A DNA stretch of 64,000 bases, taken from contig JAOWBW010000113.1 of the NCBI GenBank assembly GCA_026119855.1, positions 682,001 to 746,000 on the forward strand, given 5' to 3'. The position numbers and the translations under genes were made by a program. The notes beneath the pieces are model-generated. The model did not search any database, was not told the origin of the DNA, and was given only the letters and a program-made list of their open reading frames with translations. Below, one piece after another: positions 60,101 to 64,000 of this stretch; the first letter of the stretch is position 1, and each line of letters begins with the position of its first letter. The DNA is from Campanula takesimana. Its lineage: Eukaryota; Streptophyta; Magnoliopsida; Asterales; Campanulaceae.

Positions 60101-63100
60101 CACCTACTTTAATAACATTTTTCCTTAGTTCCCGTTCCTAAAAAGAAATGGGAACTTTTCAATGGGATGGAGGGAGTATCATTTAGATACAACTCCATTA
60201 TAACAGTTTTCTGATGGAGACCTCATTAAACAGTTTTCACCCCATTTCACTAGGATTAAGCATTGAAGTTTAACTTTCCTGTTAAAAAACAGTGAGCTCA
60301 ATCACAGATCCAAATATGCAGTTGAGACAAAATAAAAATCTACAACATAAGAAACCAATAGAGAGAAGAAAACTAACCTGCTTATAAGTCATATTCGTTG
60401 GTGGGTCATGATACGGGTCCACCAAGGCCACCCGGTCACCAAACTTTTCTGCTGAAGACCTCCAAATGTCAGGAACTACACTCCATTCTGCTGATTGCAA
60501 TACACCCTTCTCTGATACTAATGACCTTTCTAGAAAAGGTGAACACTTTCTAACAAGAATTTCTTCAGCCTTCAAAACCCATAACATGTGGATCATTATT
60601 TTCCTTAATTATACTCAATCATCATGTCATAGAGTCAAAATAAATAAAATGGTACCACACATTCGTCAAAACTAACGCATTCATAATTCAGGAACTAACA
60701 TAATTTTAAGGATGAGTCCATTTGTTATTAATAAAAAAAAGGAGCTTGCTTGAGATGCAGATTAAGTTTGCTTATGTACATTATTACCACGTTGAACATG
60801 TGATAGAACGAGAGGTCCTGCACATACAATACAGGCTAATTTCAAAAAACATTTCACAAGAGAAGGCCAAGACATGAGGGAAACTAGATTAACCTGGATG
60901 CGCTGCCAGTATTCACTGCTAGGGATGGCCAAACCGGACCGGAACCGTCGAACCGGCCCGAAACCGGAACCGAAAAAACCATAACCGCCACGAAAACCGG
61001 AACCGTGGGAACCGGAACCGTTTTGGATAAGGCCGGTTAAGGTTTAACCCCCCCCCCCCAAAAAACCGTGAACCGCCAGTTCCGAACCGCCCAACCAAAC
61101 CGTGAACCGGAACCGTCTGAACCGTCAGTAAAACCGTTAAAAAACTGTCAAAATCATTAGATTTCTAACTGTTTCATCAGAATTAACCGTTACTAATGGA
61201 AAGTTGACAAGAAAAGTTGTGTTTTGACTGATTTTTTAGCCAAATTCAGTGAATGAAAATAATAAAAATTTGTTGAGTAAATATAAGAAAAGAGGGACGG
61301 ACCTCTTTAATTTTTAAAACATTTTTTCTATACCTTTTTGTGAAAAAAATCAGTAATAAAATATTCTTAAAATTGTTTTTTCTATTAAAAAAAATAAAAT
61401 TTTCTTTTAAAAAAGGAAACCGTGAACCGGATGTTCCTAACCGTAACCGGAAGAGAAACGGTTTGGTTAAGGTTCAAGCTTTTCTGAAAGCGGAACCGGA
61501 ACTGTGTTTGGTCATCCCTATTCACTGCTAATTGCTTGCTAATTAATTTTTATTTTCTAATGTTCTGGTTATTTTGCCAATTGTGTAGCCCAAAGCAAAG
61601 CTTGAACACCTGACCAGCCCATTATAGGAAGCCATATCAACAAGCTGCATGACCCGTTGGCCTTGGTTTGTCAGAATCCATTATCTCATCTTTCTTTTAA
61701 GGGTTTTGGAGAACTACAGCCAACAAAACTCTCAGCAAATATATCTATATATGACCATATCTTCTATCGTTGAAAAATAGTAAAAGAATCAAGATAAACC
61801 CTATAGATCTTTTTTCAAGTGAAGGTAGACACAACCTCAAACCTTGAAGCTAGTACTTCACTGAGAGGCGATCACAACTTTCATGACGCTTGTGGGAAGA
61901 GCATCCAGATTTTTCTTTTCATTTTTATGATTGAACAAAGGCTGAGGAGAAGTGTGAAAATCTCGAAGAACCAATTTGGATACTATGCCTGGATGATTGA
62001 GTATGGAGGCAATATATGTTATAAGACATATCACGATAAAAAGAAATTTTTTCATATGGTTTTCACTGATATGGAGAAACTGTATGATAAACCAAAAGGG
62101 GTACTTTGCTGGGTTTTGGCAAAGAAGGGTGTTTCGAGGAATATATTCATTATCATAAAGACATGTATGAAGGAGTAAGTACATATGTTCAGAATAGTGA
62201 TGGGAAGAAGGAAAAGCTCCCTATTACAATTGGAGTGCATCAAGATTCTGCACTTAGTCCATTTCTCATTGCTATAATCATGGACGAATTGATGAGACAA
62301 TATATTCTAGTGTTGATGCTCGCAGATGATTTTGTTTTGATTGACGAGCCAAAAGAAGGTGTTGAAAGTAAGTTTGAGTCATAGGGAGAGACGTCGGAAT
62401 CTCGAGGTTTTAGGCTGAGCGAAAGTAAGTCTGGATATTTGGAGCATACGTTTAGGAGGATTGGAAGCAAGGAGGCAGGGACGAGTACCTATGAGGGAAA
62501 GAATGTCCAAGATTCTAGATTCTGACATTTTTATGCCATCTTGGATCAATTATACAAAAGGATGGAAGCCACATGATTACTATGTCATGCTGGCATGCCC
62601 ACAGATTAAAGGGAAAACTCTACCGCACAGTAATTAGATATGCACCGAGTGTTGGGCCGTCAAACAGTGTCACATTCATAAGAAGACTGTAGCGGGTATT
62701 CGTTTGCCACGGAGGATGTGTGGTCATATAAGATGGAGCGGTTCAAAAATGAGGCCACTAGAGAGGAAGTAGGAGTTGCATTGAATATAAGATGCGGTAG
62801 AATCACTTAAGGTGGGTTGGCCAAATACAATGGAGACCAAGTTATGTACCGATTAAAAAGGCCAGAAGCGTGGAGAACAACTAAGTTGGTAACGGGTAAG
62901 GGAAGGCTTAAGTAAACATGAATAAGAATTATTGAAAGGGATATGGATCTACTTAAAATTGGAGAAAGGGAGAAGGGGAGAAAAAAATCATGCGAATGAT
63001 AGAGTTTGACTTTTTTCATTTTAATAATAATTTGGTTATATTTCCATTTTTTTCAGTTTCTATTGATTTTTCTTAACACTTATTTCTCTTTAATAAATAT

Positions 63101-64000
63101 CTTCTAGGCTTGTTTTTTAACTATCATGCTTTACCATCTATTTCTTCATTGCCTTTTCACCTCTCATTGACAATTCCATACGAAGTCTCATGTTAATCGA
63201 CCCCTTACACCAAGTTAGCGAAACATACCCTTAGCAAAAAGCACATTCATGTTAACAAAATCAAATCATTGTGATTGTGAAAACAACATACTCCATATAC
63301 CCTTACACCAAGTTAGCATTAGCACACGCATACTTGAACAACAACAACATCGCGTTAGTCCCAAAATGATTTACACGTAATCGGGACACATTGCCATAAC
63401 TCCGAGTTATGGTATGTTTGGCAACCTCAATTCTGTGTTTGGAAATTGGAAGAACAAAAGGAATTTTGCAGGATAAAAGTAGTCATTCCAATTGCAATGT
63501 CATGGCTTGGTATTAAGTAGCCAAACATATCCTTAGCAAAATCAAATTCATGTTAACAAAATCAAATCATTGTCAAAACAACATAGTACTCCGTATACCC
63601 TTACACCAAGTTAGCATTAGCCCATGCATACTTCAACAACAGCAAGGGCGTTAGTCCCAAAATGATTTGGAGTCAGCATTACCAAGGAACATTCCAATCA
63701 AGCACACAGTGAACACAAAGTCTAGTCGACAGTGAATTTCAATTCAACTACACATTCATTCAAAATTACAAAAAAGGGAACTCGATCGAGTAAACGGGAG
63801 GTCAAATTACCTGTGATTGCTGGGAATAAACACGAAAATTCTGCAACATAGTTGGATTGAGAGGAGCTTTGTTGTGGTGATGCAGAGAGAGAATGGTTGA
63901 AGGAGAGTGAGAGAGTAAGAATTGAAATGCATTTTGTCGGCGGCGGTTAGAAAATGAAGTGGTGGTGGTTCGATTGGCGGAGGAGGGGGATAGAGAAGTG
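39693..64000 (-). CDS. Chloroplast long-chain acyl-ACP synthetase (AAE15/AAE16 type), start outside window
   Basis: Eighteen exons seen, all joining in phase: 63811-64000 (partial), 60378-60569, 57967-58081, 54483-54570, 52704-52912, 51363-51481, 50620-50769, 50345-50412, 46987-47092, 45449-45607, 44823-44876, 44666-44746, 44269-44406, 42982-43141, 40745-40824, 40404-40549, 39874-39934, 39693-39785; 735 codons visible. Exon 1 codes a Ser/Thr-rich basic stretch typical of a transit peptide. AMP-binding family motifs: YTSGTTGNPKG (exon 6), PPWHAYER (exon 7), GYGLTETSP (exon 12), GWLNTGDIGW and GRAKDTIVLLTGENVEP (exons 14-15), and the catalytic Lys region TPTMKIRRD (exon 18). It activates free fatty acids with ATP and loads them on acyl-carrier protein in plastids. 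No damage seen. Gene size is inflated by transposons in the introns. Confidence 0.94.
40008..40216. mobile_element. Stowaway MITE in the acyl-ACP synthetase intron between exons 16 and 17
   Basis: Inverted arms with CCCATCCCAAGATGATCTTC on the left and TTTTGGGACGG on the right. The ends are somewhat decayed. Confidence 0.75.
40825..42981 (-). other. Intron 14 of the acyl-ACP synthetase, with repeats and a transit-peptide-like ORF
   Basis: 40900-41340 repeats words like AAGTAAATTGCAAACAAA. On the same strand as the gene, 41832-41551 encodes 93 aa beginning MASFPASALPASSSTSSLC, which looks like a plastid targeting peptide. A T-run with ATT repeats lies at 42122-42168, and a MITE follows. I assign no gene here. 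Confidence 0.45.
42237..42635. mobile_element. MITE with perfect 8-bp duplication GGTATGTC
   Basis: Termini CTCTGTTACCCGGAC and GTCCAGGTAACATAG are inverted. GGTATGTC stands on both sides (42229-42236 and 42636-42643). The interior is rich in GTGTCC/GGACAC words. The 8-bp duplication fits hAT. Confidence 0.85.
46131..46383. mobile_element. Stowaway MITE in acyl-ACP synthetase intron 9
   Basis: Full-length copy with an internal symmetric core around TATTGCTGATTGTGTATCAA. Confidence 0.9.
47093..50344 (-). other. Intron 8 of the acyl-ACP synthetase with an old long-TIR element
   Basis: 47879-49195 has diverged inverted ends (AGGTCAAAACGCGTTTACC, and on the other strand AGCCTAAAATACATTTAGAC) whose similarity continues for over 100 bases. 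No target duplication or transposase is visible. The rest (49196-50344) shows nothing that I recognise. Confidence 0.5.
52440..52693. mobile_element. Stowaway MITE abutting the exon 5 splice donor
   Basis: On the gene strand the intron reads GTAAGTCA, then TA, then the MITE end CTCCCTCCGTCC. The element therefore begins at intron base 11. Confidence 0.92.
53089..53341. mobile_element. Stowaway-like MITE in acyl-ACP synthetase intron 4
   Basis: CTTCCTCCATCCCGAATTGC at the left, AATTTGGGAAGGGGGGAG at the right, TA on both sides. Confidence 0.7.
53642..53700 (+). repeat. LINE-type 3'-end fragment
   Basis: CAACAACAACAAACCTTAGT followed by CCCATAATGATTTGGGAC is the common 3' end of plant RTE-like LINEs. 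Similar pieces occur near 63339 and 63633. Confidence 0.5.
54752..55000. mobile_element. Stowaway MITE in acyl-ACP synthetase intron 3
   Basis: CTCCATCCGTCCGAAAATGA and its inverted partner ending GGGACGGAGGGAG. Confidence 0.9.
55130..55366. mobile_element. Stowaway MITE in acyl-ACP synthetase intron 3, other subfamily
   Basis: The arms contain CCGAAATAGGATTTTGGTA, inverted at the right end before GGGACAGAGGGAG. Confidence 0.9.
55367..57372. other. Intron 3 interior, nothing recognised
   Basis: AT-rich sequence with short open stretches in several frames, none resembling a known family. No inverted-repeat ends found by eye. Confidence 0.4.
57373..57618. mobile_element. Stowaway MITE in acyl-ACP synthetase intron 3, near exon 3
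   Basis: CTCCCTCCGTCCCAGTTTAA at the left. The right arm carries a short duplicated CTAAGAACCTTAAA segment. Confidence 0.85.
58485..58743. mobile_element. Stowaway-like MITE in acyl-ACP synthetase intron 2
   Basis: TCCTCCGTCCCACCTTAATTT pairs with AAATTAAGGTGGACTGATGG. Related to the MITE at 23817-24058. Confidence 0.8.
59268..59540. mobile_element. Stowaway MITE in acyl-ACP synthetase intron 2
   Basis: CTCCCTTCATCCCGGAGTAAG pairs with CTTACTCTGGGACGGAGGGAG. The last 40 bases of the right arm are partly duplicated. Confidence 0.87.
59956..60176. mobile_element. Stowaway MITE in acyl-ACP synthetase intron 2, near exon 2
   Basis: CTCCCTCCATCCCATGGGAAA and TTTTCAATGGGATGGAGGGAG are the inverted ends. 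Confidence 0.88.
60921..61519. mobile_element. 599-bp TIR element rich in AACCGGAACCG, with 10-bp duplication
   Basis: AGGGATGGCCAAAC and GTTTGGTCATCCCT are inverted ends. ATTCACTGCT is repeated on both sides (60911-60920 and 61520-61529). The interior repeats ACCGGAACCG and ACCGTGAACCGG. It has no coding capacity. The duplication length suggests a Mutator-like origin. Confidence 0.85.
61960..62960 (+). pseudogene. RTE-like LINE reverse-transcriptase relic
   Basis: Fragments in at least two frames match the plant non-LTR reverse transcriptase: DMYEGVSTYVQ, then ITIGVHQDSALSPFL, and a damaged active site read as LADDFVLIDE. Downstream pieces (WFGHV-like region near 62810) are degenerate. It sits antisense in intron 1 of the acyl-ACP synthetase. 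It is inactive, with several frameshifts and stops. Confidence 0.8.
63205..63675. repeat. Imperfect tandem duplication of about 300 bases
   Basis: CCCTTACACCAAGTTAGC, CATGTTAACAAAATCAAATC and TTAGTCCCAAAATGATTT occur twice in the same order (63205-63375 and 63530-63670). It includes LINE 3'-end words. Confidence 0.75.

Overview
The window is nuclear DNA of a dicot plant. The evidence is spliced genes with GT-AG introns, a TIR-NBS-LRR resistance gene (a class essentially missing from grasses), a Tekay-type chromovirus, Mutator, hAT, Harbinger and copia elements, and about 17 Stowaway MITEs with CTCCCTCCGTCC-type ends and TA target sites. I cannot name the genus. No prokaryotic, organellar or CRISPR features are present.

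Layout. 1-8303: a Ty3/gypsy Tekay chromovirus; its 5' LTR is cut by the window edge. It has an extra intact ORF upstream of gag, and its gag-pol is interrupted. 8303-8829: a MITE against the LTR end. 8901-17068: a six-exon TIR-NBS-LRR gene whose reading frame runs on into a GRF zinc finger, a coiled coil and a membrane segment. Its intron 3 holds a Mutator-like MITE and its intron 5 a 2.6-kb repeat-rich inverted-repeat element. 17399-18949: a hAT derivative with a perfect 8-bp target duplication and two nested MITEs. 19223-19561: a RALF peptide gene (minus). 20093-22985: a hairpin-bounded repeat and a copia relic.

24214-32811: an 8.6-kb Mutator-like element with about 160-bp TIRs and a perfect 9-bp duplication. 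It carries two intact plus-strand genes, a plant-mobile-domain protein and an HROB-type OB-fold protein, and a frameshifted MURA transposase on the minus strand. The TIRs and the OB gene promoter share a palindromic motif, and a ladder of hairpins separates the OB gene from the transposase. 33018-34250: three elements nested in one another.

35135-39247: a complete seven-exon selenium-binding protein (methanethiol oxidase) gene on plus. 39693-64000: an 18-exon plastid acyl-ACP synthetase (AAE15/16 type) on minus, convergent with it. Its start lies beyond the window, and its introns are swollen by MITEs, an RTE-like LINE relic and a 599-bp TIR element.

The two housekeeping genes are ordinary. 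The most notable items are the resistance-gene/GRF/membrane fusion, the Mutator element carrying a recombination-type OB-fold protein, and the AT-hook ORF of the chromovirus.
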